DNA from: Alphaproteobacteria bacterium UBA6187
GTDB taxonomy: Bacteria > Pseudomonadota > Alphaproteobacteria > Rickettsiales > UBA6187
NCBI GenBank assembly: GCA_002422795.1
Contig: DITJ01000108.1
Span: 1 to 19,103 of the forward strand
Direction: 5' to 3'
Length of the DNA: 19,103 nt
The notes under the pieces were generated by a model. The model did no database searches. It was not told the origin of the DNA and worked only from the letters and a program-made list of their open reading frames with translations. Each line of letters begins with the position of its first letter. Within the stretch, counting starts at the first letter, position 1. Positions 7,303 through 14,520 of this stretch are shown here, piece by piece. A program made the translations under genes and the position numbers.

Positions 7303-7956
7303 TTAAATATTTTTATTTTCTAACATGTTAATGATTGCTATGGTTAATTCTTTCGCAACTGTTATTTTATCAGTATTATCAAGATGTTCAACTAGGTGGC
7401 GAGAGATGATATTTACAGAAGTTTTATCATTTCCAAAAATTTGTCCGTTACTTACATCATTCGCAACAATAATATTACAATTTTTTGCTGTTAATTTGTT
7501 ACGTGCATTTTCCAGTAAATTCTCTGTTTCAGCGGCAAACCCTACCACAACTTTTGGGCGGAGTGGATGATTGCTGATGGTTTTTAATATATCCGGGTTT
7601 TGGATAAGTTTAATCGTGCTTTCTAAAACACCGCTTTGTTTTTTCAGTTTTTGCGTAGAATATTCAACAGGTTTAAAATCACAAACGGCGGCGGTGCAGA
7701 CTGCAACATCCATAGGAAGAAGTGATATACAAGCCTCTAACATTTCATTGGCAGTTTCAATATTTATTACTTTTACGCGCTCAGGTGGCTGCATATTAAC
7801 CGGCCCCGATACAAAAGTTACATCAAACCCTGCATCACGCAGCGCGCACGCAACCGCATGCCCCTGCTTTCCTGATGAAAAATTAGATATAAACCTTACC
7901 GGGTCAATTTTTTCTCTTGTAGGGCCGGATGTTACTATGGCAGTTGGTTTAGGCAT
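7303..7956 (-). CDS. coaB: Phosphopantothenate-cysteine ligase, free-standing CoaB
   Basis: The 217-residue protein is the CoaB half of the usual bifunctional CoaBC (Dfp). It joins 4'-phosphopantothenate and cysteine using CTP. It starts with AIVTSGPTREKIDPVRFISN, and NFSSGKQG at 25-32 carries the conserved asparagine. Further motifs are AAVCDFKP at 89-96, the lysine cluster KLKK at 103-106, NPDIL at 120-124, GFAAET at 139-144 and IIVANDV at 162-168. All expected residues are present, so it should be active. It overlaps the end of coaC by 22 bp in another frame. It has its own ATG with a GAGG ribosome site inside coaC, which suggests translational coupling. In most bacteria the two domains are one protein. 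Confidence 0.93.
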   Translation of the reverse strand: MPKPTAIVTSGPTREKIDPVRFISNFSSGKQGHAVACALRDAGFDVTFVSGPVNMQPPERVKVINIETANEMLEACISLLPMDVAVCTAAVCDFKPVEYSTQKLKKQSGVLESTIKLIQNPDILKTISNHPLRPKVVVGFAAETENLLENARNKLTAKNCNIIVANDVSNGQIFGNDKTSVNIISRHLVEHLDNTDKITVAKELTIAIINMLENKNI

Positions 7957-8522
7957 TTAAGAACCTCATCGAAAATATCGCCAGCCTCCACCATTCTCCC
8001 CTGCCCTTCTTCACCACAAGCTAGGCTGCCTGAGGCCGGGCCAATTATTTTTACGCCATCATCTTTTAATTGCTTTATATTGCGCATTACGGCCTTATTT
8101 TGCCACATCATAACATTCATGGCAGGTGCAATTAGTACCGGCTTATCAGTTGCAAGTAAAATAGTGCTGGCCAGGTCGTTTGCAAAACCGTTGGCCATTT
8201 TTGCTATAATATCTGCACTTGCAGGGGCAACCACAACCAGGTCTGATTCACGGGAAAGGCGTATATGCCCCATTTCCGCTTCATCTTTTAAGGAAAATAC
8301 ATCGCTATAAACTTGACCGCCGCTAAGTGATGCAACTGATAACTCTGTAACAAACTGTTTGCCAGCTTGGGTAAGCACGCACACAACCTTTATGTCTTCT
8401 TTTTTCAGCAGTCGTATAAGGTCAAGGCTTTTATAAGCAGCTATACTGCCGCTTATAATCAGTAATACTTGTTTTTCCTGCTTTGCCATAGTAAATAAGT
8501 TATAGGTGATATTAATAGCCAT
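7935..8522 (-). CDS. coaC: Phosphopantothenoylcysteine decarboxylase, free-standing CoaC
   Basis: This FMN flavoprotein makes 4'-phosphopantetheine in CoA synthesis. In the 195-residue reading, ISGSIAAYK (23-31) binds flavin and H86 in MGHIRLSR is the active-site histidine. APASADIIAKMANG is at 99-112, APAMNVMMW at 132-140 has the conserved asparagine N136, and C169 in LACGEEGQGRM is the catalytic cysteine of the substrate flap. The start could instead be the second ATG at 8489 (MAKQEKQV), which fits the family's usual N-terminus better; neither has a convincing ribosome site. The protein ends where a fused CoaBC would continue into the CoaB domain. It is divergent from the DUF192 gene, 39 bp away. 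Confidence 0.93.
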   Translation of the reverse strand: MAINITYNLFTMAKQEKQVLLIISGSIAAYKSLDLIRLLKKEDIKVVCVLTQAGKQFVTELSVASLSGGQVYSDVFSLKDEAEMGHIRLSRESDLVVVAPASADIIAKMANGFANDLASTILLATDKPVLIAPAMNVMMWQNKAVMRNIKQLKDDGVKIIGPASGSLACGEEGQGRMVEAGDIFDEVLKCLNQLP

Positions 8523-8561
8523 TTACCACTATTAACCCTTAATCCCTTATTTTTCAACATT

Positions 8562-9017
8562 ATGTTTAGAAAAACAACAACGCTGATTGTTTTTATCCTT
8601 TTATTTATAGCCAATTATGCTAATGCTGATGGGGTTGTGTTTGAAAAAAGGCAACTGCAGATAGTGAATTCTGAAGGAAAAAAATATAATTTTACTGTAG
8701 AAATAGCTGATACAGTGGAAAAACAGCAACAAGGTTTAATGTTCCGAAAAAAGATTGCTGATAATAGTGGAATGCTATTCTTGTTTGATAAGGAAAGAAT
8801 GGTTAGTATGTGGATGAAGGATACATACATACCGCTGGATGTAGTTTTTATTAAAGCAAATGGCACAATCAGCAATATAGTCGAAAGAACAGTACCCTTA
8901 TCAAAAGAATCCATTTTTTCGGAAGAAGAAGTGAATGCTGTATTGGAGTTAAAAGCAGGCACATGCGCGAAATTAAACATTAAGAAAAATGATAGAGTAT
9001 CTTTAAAAACTAATTAG
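8562..9017 (+). CDS. Secreted DUF192 family protein
   Basis: The 151-residue protein begins with a signal peptide (residues 1 to about 22, FRKTTTLIVFILLFIANYANA), so it is exported to the periplasm. The rest is a single DUF192 domain. VEIADTVEKQQQGLMFRK (about 46-63) holds the family's QGLMFR signature. GMLFLFDKERMVSMWMKDTYIPLDVVFI follows, then a C-terminal VLELKAGTCAKLNIKKND. The family's function is unknown. The gene is divergent from coaC and separated from the DUF218 gene by a palindromic repeat, so it is probably not in the downstream operon. Confidence 0.9.
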   Translation: MFRKTTTLIVFILLFIANYANADGVVFEKRQLQIVNSEGKKYNFTVEIADTVEKQQQGLMFRKKIADNSGMLFLFDKERMVSMWMKDTYIPLDVVFIKANGTISNIVERTVPLSKESIFSEEEVNAVLELKAGTCAKLNIKKNDRVSLKTN

Positions 9018-9020
9018 CTA

Positions 9021-9122
9021 CGTCATTCCCCGAGTTTTATGCAATAAACTATAGGGGAATCCAGAAAAATTAAGCTGGATCACCCTATAATTTTACTATC
9101 GTAAAATTATAGGGTGATGACG
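9021..9122. repeat. 102-bp palindromic intergenic repeat with two hairpins (GGAATCCAG type)
   Basis: The element is bounded by cgtcat (9021-9026) and atgacg (9117-9122). The first hairpin pairs attcccc (9025-9031) with ggggaat (9054-9060). After aatccag and a degenerate ctggat there is a second hairpin with perfect 18-bp arms at 9079-9096 and 9101-9118 around the loop tatc. The cgtcattccc...ggaatccag...ctggat...tgacg frame is that of palindromic repeats seen in Rickettsia-like genomes. It starts 4 bp after the DUF192 stop and may end that transcript. Confidence 0.88.
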
Positions 9123-9157
9123 TTTACTTAGACATTTAAAAAACTAAAGAGCAAGTA

Positions 9158-9778
9158 ATGCAAACCAAAACAAAAAAAACACCAAATGTAAAACTTTTAA
9201 GGATGTGCTTCCTTGTATTTACAGCTATTATTGGTTTGTGGATTTTTGGTCTTGTAAAATATGTTGATAACTTGCCGAAAGAAAAAAATAATGACCAGTC
9301 TGTAACAGACGGCATAGTTATATTCACAGGCGGAGCAATGCGGCTTGAGGCTGGCATTGAACTTCTTAACAATAAAAAATCAGAAAGGTTGTTTGTTTCT
9401 GGTGTTGGGATGCGTACCAGTTTGGATGTAATGCTGATATTATCAGGCAAACTACCTGATAATATATTGGAACTAAAAGATAAGATTGATTTAGGCTATG
9501 AGGCAAAAAACACCCGTGGTAATGCGGTGGAAGTTGCAAAATGGGTTAGGGAAAATGATTATAAAACTATAAGGTTAGTAACTGCAAGTTACCATATGCC
9601 ACGAAGCTATTTTGAACTTAGCTCGGAAATGCCAGACATAGAAATAATCCAAAACCCGGTATTCCCAGAATATATAAAACTGGAAAGCTGGTGGAAAAGC
9701 GGTATAACCAAACGGATTATGGTTTCTGAATATAATAAATATATTGCCAGAAGGGCAAGTTCATTATTGGGGATTTAA
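9158..9778 (+). CDS. DUF218 membrane protein (YdcF/ElyC-like)
   Basis: The 206-residue protein has one N-terminal membrane anchor (about 14-33), then a DUF218 domain. VTDGIVIFTGGAMRLEAGIELL (49-70) gives the first strand and helix and RLFVSGVG the next strand. Then come TRGNAVEVAKWVRENDYKTIRLVTASYHMPRS, with the conserved N, S, H and R positions of the family. The domain probably faces the periplasm. Family members such as ElyC and SanA affect envelope integrity, but no reaction is established. It is followed with no spacing by plsC, an arrangement I recall from several alphaproteobacteria, sometimes with ftsEX upstream. Confidence 0.88.
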   Translation: MQTKTKKTPNVKLLRMCFLVFTAIIGLWIFGLVKYVDNLPKEKNNDQSVTDGIVIFTGGAMRLEAGIELLNNKKSERLFVSGVGMRTSLDVMLILSGKLPDNILELKDKIDLGYEAKNTRGNAVEVAKWVRENDYKTIRLVTASYHMPRSYFELSSEMPDIEIIQNPVFPEYIKLESWWKSGITKRIMVSEYNKYIARRASSLLGI

Positions 9779-10483
9779 ATGTTATTTATAAGGTCTTGGA
9801 TTTTCACACTATTGTTTATTGTTTGGACGGGCTTTTTATGCACGGCACTTCTTCCGCTTACCTGGATCGGACAGAAACAGGCATCACTCGCAGGTAGAAT
9901 CTGGGCCTGGGGTATTGTATGGATGCTAAAACTAATTTGTGGCATTACCCATAAAGTTGAAGGCATAGAAAACCTGCCGGATGGGCCTTGTGTTATCGCT
10001 TCAAAGCATCAATCGGCATGGGATACCATGATATTCTTTTACCTTATGAAGCACCCCGTTTTTGTAATGAAAAAAGAATTACTTAAAATTCCTTTATTTG
10101 GAAACTTTATGTTTAAGATGGGCATGATACCGGTTGATAGGGCTGGCGGTGCAGGCGCATTAAAACAAATGCTGCGGGAAGTTAAGTTACGTTTTAAAAA
10201 TGGTATGTCATTAGTTGTGTTCCCGGAAGGAACGCGTACTAATGTAGGTGAAATTTCAAAATACCATCCCGGAATTGCATCAATTTACCAGGATCCGGAA
10301 ATAGACGTTTTATTTGTTCCTGTCTCCCTTAATTCCGGTCTATGCTGGAGCAAGAATAGCATAATAAAAAAACCTGGGGTTATTACTATTAAATTTCTAA
10401 AGCCTTTCAAAAAAGGTATGGATAGAAAAGAATTTATGAAAGAGTTACAAAACAATATAGAAAATGGTTGCAAAGAAATATAA
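9779..10483 (+). CDS. plsC: 1-acyl-sn-glycerol-3-phosphate acyltransferase
   Basis: The 234-residue inner-membrane enzyme adds the second fatty acid to lysophosphatidic acid, giving phosphatidic acid for phospholipid synthesis. A hydrophobic N-terminus (about 5-30) anchors it. The acyltransferase motifs are all present: SKHQSAWD with the catalytic H77 and D82 (HX4D), the glycerophosphate-binding FPEGTR at 148-153, and PVSLNSG at 181-187. Length is normal. The ATG follows directly on the DUF218 stop codon, and the plsC stop overlaps the ClC gene start (TAATG), so the three genes should be translated from one message. Confidence 0.94.
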   Translation: MLFIRSWIFTLLFIVWTGFLCTALLPLTWIGQKQASLAGRIWAWGIVWMLKLICGITHKVEGIENLPDGPCVIASKHQSAWDTMIFFYLMKHPVFVMKKELLKIPLFGNFMFKMGMIPVDRAGGAGALKQMLREVKLRFKNGMSLVVFPEGTRTNVGEISKYHPGIASIYQDPEIDVLFVPVSLNSGLCWSKNSIIKKPGVITIKFLKPFKKGMDRKEFMKELQNNIENGCKEI

Positions 10484-11784
10484 TGCAACATTTAACCAAC
10501 CAAAATAAACTACTAAAAAAAATCATTGCCATTTCTGGCATAGACAAACTCCCTTTAATGTTTGTTATATTTTTTGCAGCAATTTTGGTTGGTGTGGTTG
10601 CAGTTAGCTATAATGAGGCTTTTTTATGGGGAACAAATTTAGCCAGAGATAGGTTTTTTACAAACCCTGCTATTCTATTCATTACAGCCCCAGTTCTCTT
10701 TTTACTTGCTTCCTGGATTTGCAGGAAGTTTGCTCCCAATGCCGCAGGAAGCGGGCCAGAGCACGTTATTAACTCGCTGAAAAAATTAAGCGAGCCTGGA
10801 AAACACAACGATGATGTCCGTGAGTATTTAAGCTTTAAAATACTTGTAGTAAAAATCATCAGTTCAATAATATGCATTGCAGGCGGCGGCGCACTCGGGC
10901 GCGAAGGGCCGGTAGTACAGATTTCAGCTAGTATATTTGCAATAGTCGCGCAGAAAATAAAGAAATTCTTACCTAATTTTGATTTACGCACATGGATTGT
11001 AGCGGGCAGTGCCGCCGGTGTTGCGGCAGCATTTAACACTCCACTGGCAGGTATTGTGTTTGCTATTGAGGAATTGTCGCAATTTCATTTTGAACAAAAA
11101 TTTTCAAACTTCAAAACCAAGGCGTTCTTTGCTGTTATAGTAGCTGGTGTAACCGCGCAATTTATTACAGGTTCTTATATATTATTTGATTTTCCGATTA
11201 TGAATTTCTCGTGGGATACTGATATATTACTGGTACTATTGCTTTTATCATCAATATGCGGCTTTGTAGCCTGGCTTCTTAAAAAAACAATCACTAAAAC
11301 CACAAATTGGCGCAACTCGGTTAATGATAAAATATGGTATCTTTTTCCGCTTATATCCGGCCTTATCGTTGCATCGGTGAGCTACACGCTGGGACATAAC
11401 ACATTTGGTGCAGGAATGTTTACCATAGAAGAATCTTTAAAATCTTCCACTGCCGTATTAACCATACAGGATTCACTTGGAAGGTTTATTAATATAATTG
11501 CAACAGCGGCATCTGGCGCTGCCGGTGGGTTATTGCTCCCTGCCCTTGCGCTTGGCGCCGGAATTGGTTCTATAATCAGCCAATTATTGCCTTTAATAGA
11601 TAGCAGGATTTTTATTGCTACAGGCATGGCTGCTTTTTTAGGTGCAATGCTGAATGCTCCGCTTACCGCAGCAGTGTTGGTACTTGAAGTAACAAACCAG
11701 AGGGAATTAATTCTTCCACTATTCCTATCTACGCTTGCTGCATCATGGATTTTCCAAACATGTAATGGCACGGCTAAGCATTAA
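10483..11784 (+). CDS. ClC-family H+/Cl- exchanger
   Basis: The 433-residue polytopic membrane protein carries the three anion-path motifs of the ClC family. Counting from ATG 10483, GSGPE is at 89-93 and GREGP at 139-143 with the gating glutamate E141. The C-terminal GGLLLP motif stands in for GxFxP. FNTPLAGIVFAIEEL near 184-198 includes the second, proton-relay glutamate. Having both glutamates points to an exchanger rather than a channel. There is no CBS domain. The start is taken as the ATG in TAATG overlapping the plsC stop; an in-frame TTG at 10468 would add five residues but is less likely. It may help with acid stress or charge balance. Confidence 0.9.
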   Translation: MQHLTNQNKLLKKIIAISGIDKLPLMFVIFFAAILVGVVAVSYNEAFLWGTNLARDRFFTNPAILFITAPVLFLLASWICRKFAPNAAGSGPEHVINSLKKLSEPGKHNDDVREYLSFKILVVKIISSIICIAGGGALGREGPVVQISASIFAIVAQKIKKFLPNFDLRTWIVAGSAAGVAAAFNTPLAGIVFAIEELSQFHFEQKFSNFKTKAFFAVIVAGVTAQFITGSYILFDFPIMNFSWDTDILLVLLLLSSICGFVAWLLKKTITKTTNWRNSVNDKIWYLFPLISGLIVASVSYTLGHNTFGAGMFTIEESLKSSTAVLTIQDSLGRFINIIATAASGAAGGLLLPALALGAGIGSIISQLLPLIDSRIFIATGMAAFLGAMLNAPLTAAVLVLEVTNQRELILPLFLSTLAASWIFQTCNGTAKH

Positions 11785-11792
11785 ATTAATTT

Positions 11793-11916
11793 ATACCATT
11801 TATAGATCAAATACGAACTAGGAGTGCAAGACGAACAAAATTTTAGCGTAGGTTTTCTACGTGAATTTTGAGAATTCGCAGCACGACAACGTTCGTAGAA
11901 GATATATAATTGGTAT
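11793..11916. repeat. 124-bp imperfect palindrome between the ClC gene and the kinase operon
   Basis: The outer arms 11793-11818 and 11891-11916 match at 21 of 26 positions (atacca...acgaac against gttcgt...tggtat). Inside, caaaatt and cgtag (about 11836-11850) pair with ctacg and aatttt (about 11857-11869) around gtttt, forming a central hairpin. It fills most of the 217-bp gap between the two genes and may act as a terminator or barrier. It shares no obvious sequence with the other palindromes in the window. Confidence 0.75.
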
Positions 11917-12001
11917 TATCTGTAAAAAACCCTGTAACTATTGGTTCTAAGATACTATAGTATTTCCTTCAAAAGTAGTAAAAGCTATATACAGATATAA
12001 A

Positions 12002-13174
12002 ATGGCAGGAACGAACAATCCATATTCTATAGATGCCGGGGAATACAGGGCCGTAATTGATGCAGCGGTTGAGGGAATTATAAAAATCAATGCAATAGGG
12101 AATATTGAAATATTCAATAATGCTGCGCAAAAATTATTTGGTTATAGTGAGAAAGAAATATGCGGCAAAAATATAGGCATGTTAATGCAAGATGCTTCCG
12201 CCGGGATATTTAATGAATATTTCAACATCCAGGCCTTAGGCAATCCATTAACTATTGGCCGTGATACAGAAATCCTTGCAAAGCATCAAAATGGCCAAAT
12301 ATTTCCGGTGGAAATGAGGATTAGCTATATTGAATATAATGGAATGCATTTCTTTACAGCAAGTATATGGGATATTACGGAACTTAAAAAGTCTGAAGAG
12401 CGCATAAATCAATATGCCGATAGGATGGAATGGGCTTATTTTGAAATGCAAAGCGCCAGAAGCGAGGCAACTCGTGCAAACCAGGCAAAAACCTTGTTCC
12501 TTGCAAATATCGGCCATGAAATCCGCACTCCTTTAAATGGGATATTAGGCATGGCGGAACTGCTTTACAACACGGAGCTTACTGAAAAACAGGAAAAATT
12601 TACAAATAACATCTATAATTCCGGAGAAATGCTACTGGAATTAATCAATAATATACTGGATTTTTCAAAGATCGAGGCAAATGGGATGCGCCTTGAACTG
12701 CTACCTACTAACCTTCACAAAATTATTGAAGATGTTGTTGGTATTTTTATTCATGAAATACAGGCCAAAGGAATTAAAATTAGGATAAATATTGAAGAAA
12801 ATATACCCCAGCAGATTTCAATAGACCCTGTAAGGCTAAAACAGATATTAATAAACCTTATTGGGAACGCTGTAAAATTTACTAAAAAAGGCCATATAAA
12901 TATTTCTGTTGCAAAAACAAGAATATTAAAAGATAAAATAAGGCTAAGATTTGAAATAAAGGATACAGGAATAGGAATACCAAGAGATAAACAAAATAAT
13001 ATATTTGAGAAATTTGAGCAGGCAGACTTTTCCACAACCAGGAAATATGGTGGCACGGGGCTAGGGCTTACAATATGCAAGCAGCTTGTTGAAGATCTTA
13101 TGAAAGGCCATATTGGGGTGGAAAGCGAGATTAATCAAGGCTCACTTTTTTGGTTTGAAATAACTTGCCAATAA
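12002..13174 (+). CDS. PAS-domain sensor histidine kinase, cytoplasmic
   Basis: The 390-residue protein has no membrane segment. A PAS domain covers about 11-127 (AVIDAAVEGIIKIN, a FNNAAQKLFGYSEKE pocket region, and the DITELKKSEE exit). A coiled stretch (128-165) leads to the dimerisation domain, with phosphoacceptor H172 in GHEIRTPLNG (the family norm is SHEIRTP). The ATP-binding domain has the N box LKQILINLIGNAVKF (N289), G1 DTGIGIP (321-327), the F box FEKFEQAD and G2 GGTGLGL (350-356). All catalytic motifs are intact. The ligand or cofactor of the PAS domain cannot be told. It lacks a receiver domain, but a separate one is encoded next. It heads a run of five same-strand genes ending in an antiporter subunit. 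Confidence 0.93.
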   Translation: MAGTNNPYSIDAGEYRAVIDAAVEGIIKINAIGNIEIFNNAAQKLFGYSEKEICGKNIGMLMQDASAGIFNEYFNIQALGNPLTIGRDTEILAKHQNGQIFPVEMRISYIEYNGMHFFTASIWDITELKKSEERINQYADRMEWAYFEMQSARSEATRANQAKTLFLANIGHEIRTPLNGILGMAELLYNTELTEKQEKFTNNIYNSGEMLLELINNILDFSKIEANGMRLELLPTNLHKIIEDVVGIFIHEIQAKGIKIRINIEENIPQQISIDPVRLKQILINLIGNAVKFTKKGHINISVAKTRILKDKIRLRFEIKDTGIGIPRDKQNNIFEKFEQADFSTTRKYGGTGLGLTICKQLVEDLMKGHIGVESEINQGSLFWFEITCQ

Positions 13175-13206
13175 AATAACTTACCCATAAAATGGAAGAA
13201 TTAATA

Positions 13207-13605
13207 ATGAAAAAAATTACTGCAAATTTTAAAGGCAAAAGAGCGCTTGTAGCTGATGATTACTTTACAAACCAGGAACTTACCAAGGAATTAATGACAA
13301 TGATGGGTTGCGTTGTAGATGTAACAGAAAATGGCCCGGCTACATTAGAAAAGTACCAGAATAACTATTACGACATTATCATGATGGACATACAAATGCC
13401 TGAAATGGATGGTTATGAAGTAACCAGAAGGATAAGGCAAATTGAAGAAACTACTGATAAAAAACGCACTACAATTGTCGCAATAACCGCTAATGCTATG
13501 ATTGGCGACCAGGAAAAATGTTTAAATGCAGGCATGGATGATTATATAAGCAAGCCGGTTAAAGGCTCGTACCTGGAAGAAGTACTTACTAAATATCTGG
13601 CATAG
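13207..13605 (+). CDS. Single-domain response regulator (CheY/receiver only)
   Basis: This is a free receiver domain without an output domain. Counted from ATG 13192 (137 residues), the acidic pair is D22-D23 in LVADD, the phosphoacceptor is D66 in MMDIQMPEMDGYE, the conserved threonine is in ITANAM (about T99) and the lysine is K121 in YISKP. I prefer the second ATG (13207, 132 residues), because GGAAGA lies before it at a suitable distance while nothing suitable precedes the first. The receiver resembles those attached to hybrid kinases, so it may have come from a split hybrid kinase or may pass phosphate on to another protein. It starts 32 bp after the kinase stop and ends 7 bp before the next kinase. 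Confidence 0.92.
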   Translation: MKKITANFKGKRALVADDYFTNQELTKELMTMMGCVVDVTENGPATLEKYQNNYYDIIMMDIQMPEMDGYEVTRRIRQIEETTDKKRTTIVAITANAMIGDQEKCLNAGMDDYISKPVKGSYLEEVLTKYLA

Positions 13606-13612
13606 GTTAATA

Positions 13613-14269
13613 ATGGATTCTGAGCTTATTGCACATATAACTTCCCATGATTTACACGACCCTTTAGTACAGGCACGCATTTACAGTAATGAATTACTGC
13701 AACAAAACAATCCCGCAAACAATGAAAAGCTTATCTTAATCAGCAACCTGATTGATGAGATGCTCAAGAAAATAGCAATATTACGTGATTTTGCTTATAT
13801 ATCAAATAACAAGGGAAAATATGAAGAATTGGATTTGGATATAATTACCCATGAAATACTTGAAGAATTTTCAGAAAAAATAAAATCTGCAAATGCCGAT
13901 ATAACAATAAGTAAATTGCCGGTAGTTCATGGCAACAAAAGACACCTTAAAAGGTTACTATCCTATCTGATTGATAATTCTTTAACATTCAGCGATACTA
14001 ATAAAAAACTAAAAATTGTTATAGAAGCCAAGGAAGAAGAAAAGTTCTGGCATTTTACCATAGCAGATAATGGCATTGGCATGGATGAAATATACCAGGA
14101 ACTGGTTTTTATATTGTTCCAAAAATTAAAAACCCAAAGCGCTAACAATTATGGCGAAGGGTTGGCTTTTGCAAAAAAAATAGTGGAAAATCATGGTGGG
14201 GAAATCTGGTATAAATCAGATGGCAAATCCGGCACTATTTTCCATTTTACTATAAAAAAGGCCGTATAA
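13613..14269 (+). CDS. Short histidine kinase core without a sensor domain
   Basis: The 218-residue cytoplasmic protein starts almost directly with an H box, ITSHDLHDPLVQ (H12 is the likely phosphoacceptor). This resembles the SHDLxxPL box of phytochrome-like kinases. The ATP-binding domain has a degenerate N box (HLKRLLSYLIDNSLTFSD), G1 IADNGIGM, an F-box-like IFQKLKTQ, and a G2-like NYGEGLAFAKKIVENHGG where the usual GTGLGL is GEGLAF. The end, GTIFHFTI, is typical. There is no input domain, so the signal must come from a partner, perhaps the receiver or the PAS kinase encoded upstream. AGG sits six bases before the ATG. The stop overlaps the next ATG (TAATG). Confidence 0.82.
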   Translation: MDSELIAHITSHDLHDPLVQARIYSNELLQQNNPANNEKLILISNLIDEMLKKIAILRDFAYISNNKGKYEELDLDIITHEILEEFSEKIKSANADITISKLPVVHGNKRHLKRLLSYLIDNSLTFSDTNKKLKIVIEAKEEEKFWHFTIADNGIGMDEIYQELVFILFQKLKTQSANNYGEGLAFAKKIVENHGGEIWYKSDGKSGTIFHFTIKKAV

Positions 14270-14520
14270 TGACAAAAGAACACGCACAAAAACAGCAAAA
14301 TAAAACTGTTCGAATAGCTTGGATAGTATTTATAGCAATCCTTGCGGCGACTCTTATTGCAGAGTTATTTATTAAAAGAAATGCGGTTTTTGCTCTTGAA
14401 GGTAAAATGTTTTTTCATGCCTGGTTTGGGTTTATTGCGTGCGTTGTTATAATCTTGTTTTCTAAAATACTGGGCTTTTTTATTAAGAGGCAGGAAGGCT
14501 ATTATAAGGAAAAACGGTAA
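14269..14520 (+). CDS. Small two-helix membrane protein linked to an MrpD-like antiporter
   Basis: The 83-residue protein has a charged N-terminus and two membrane helices (about 17-36 and 47-70). It ends in a basic tail with FFIKRQEGYYKEKR. I do not know a named function. The second half (HAWFGFIACVVIILFSKIL, then K/R-rich, then GYY) resembles, from memory, a small unnamed protein encoded beside MrpD-like subunits in other proteobacteria, where the ending is REDYYD-like. Its ATG overlaps the kinase stop and its stop overlaps the antiporter ATG (both TAATG), so its synthesis should be coupled to both. A role as a small subunit of the antiporter complex is an inference from this. Confidence 0.72.
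   Translation: MTKEHAQKQQNKTVRIAWIVFIAILAATLIAELFIKRNAVFALEGKMFFHAWFGFIACVVIILFSKILGFFIKRQEGYYKEKR

Noticed and set aside
7058..7306. An 82-codon frame across the GGGAGAGGG repeat
   Set aside because: Its proline- and glycine-rich translation is just the repeat read as protein.
10468..10482. TTG start for the ClC gene
   Set aside because: The ATG at 10483 overlaps the plsC stop in the common TAATG form and needs no rare start codon.
11952..11963. Perfect 12-bp palindrome atactatagtat upstream of the PAS kinase
   Set aside because: Short AT-only-style palindromes of this length are expected many times by chance in a window this AT-rich.
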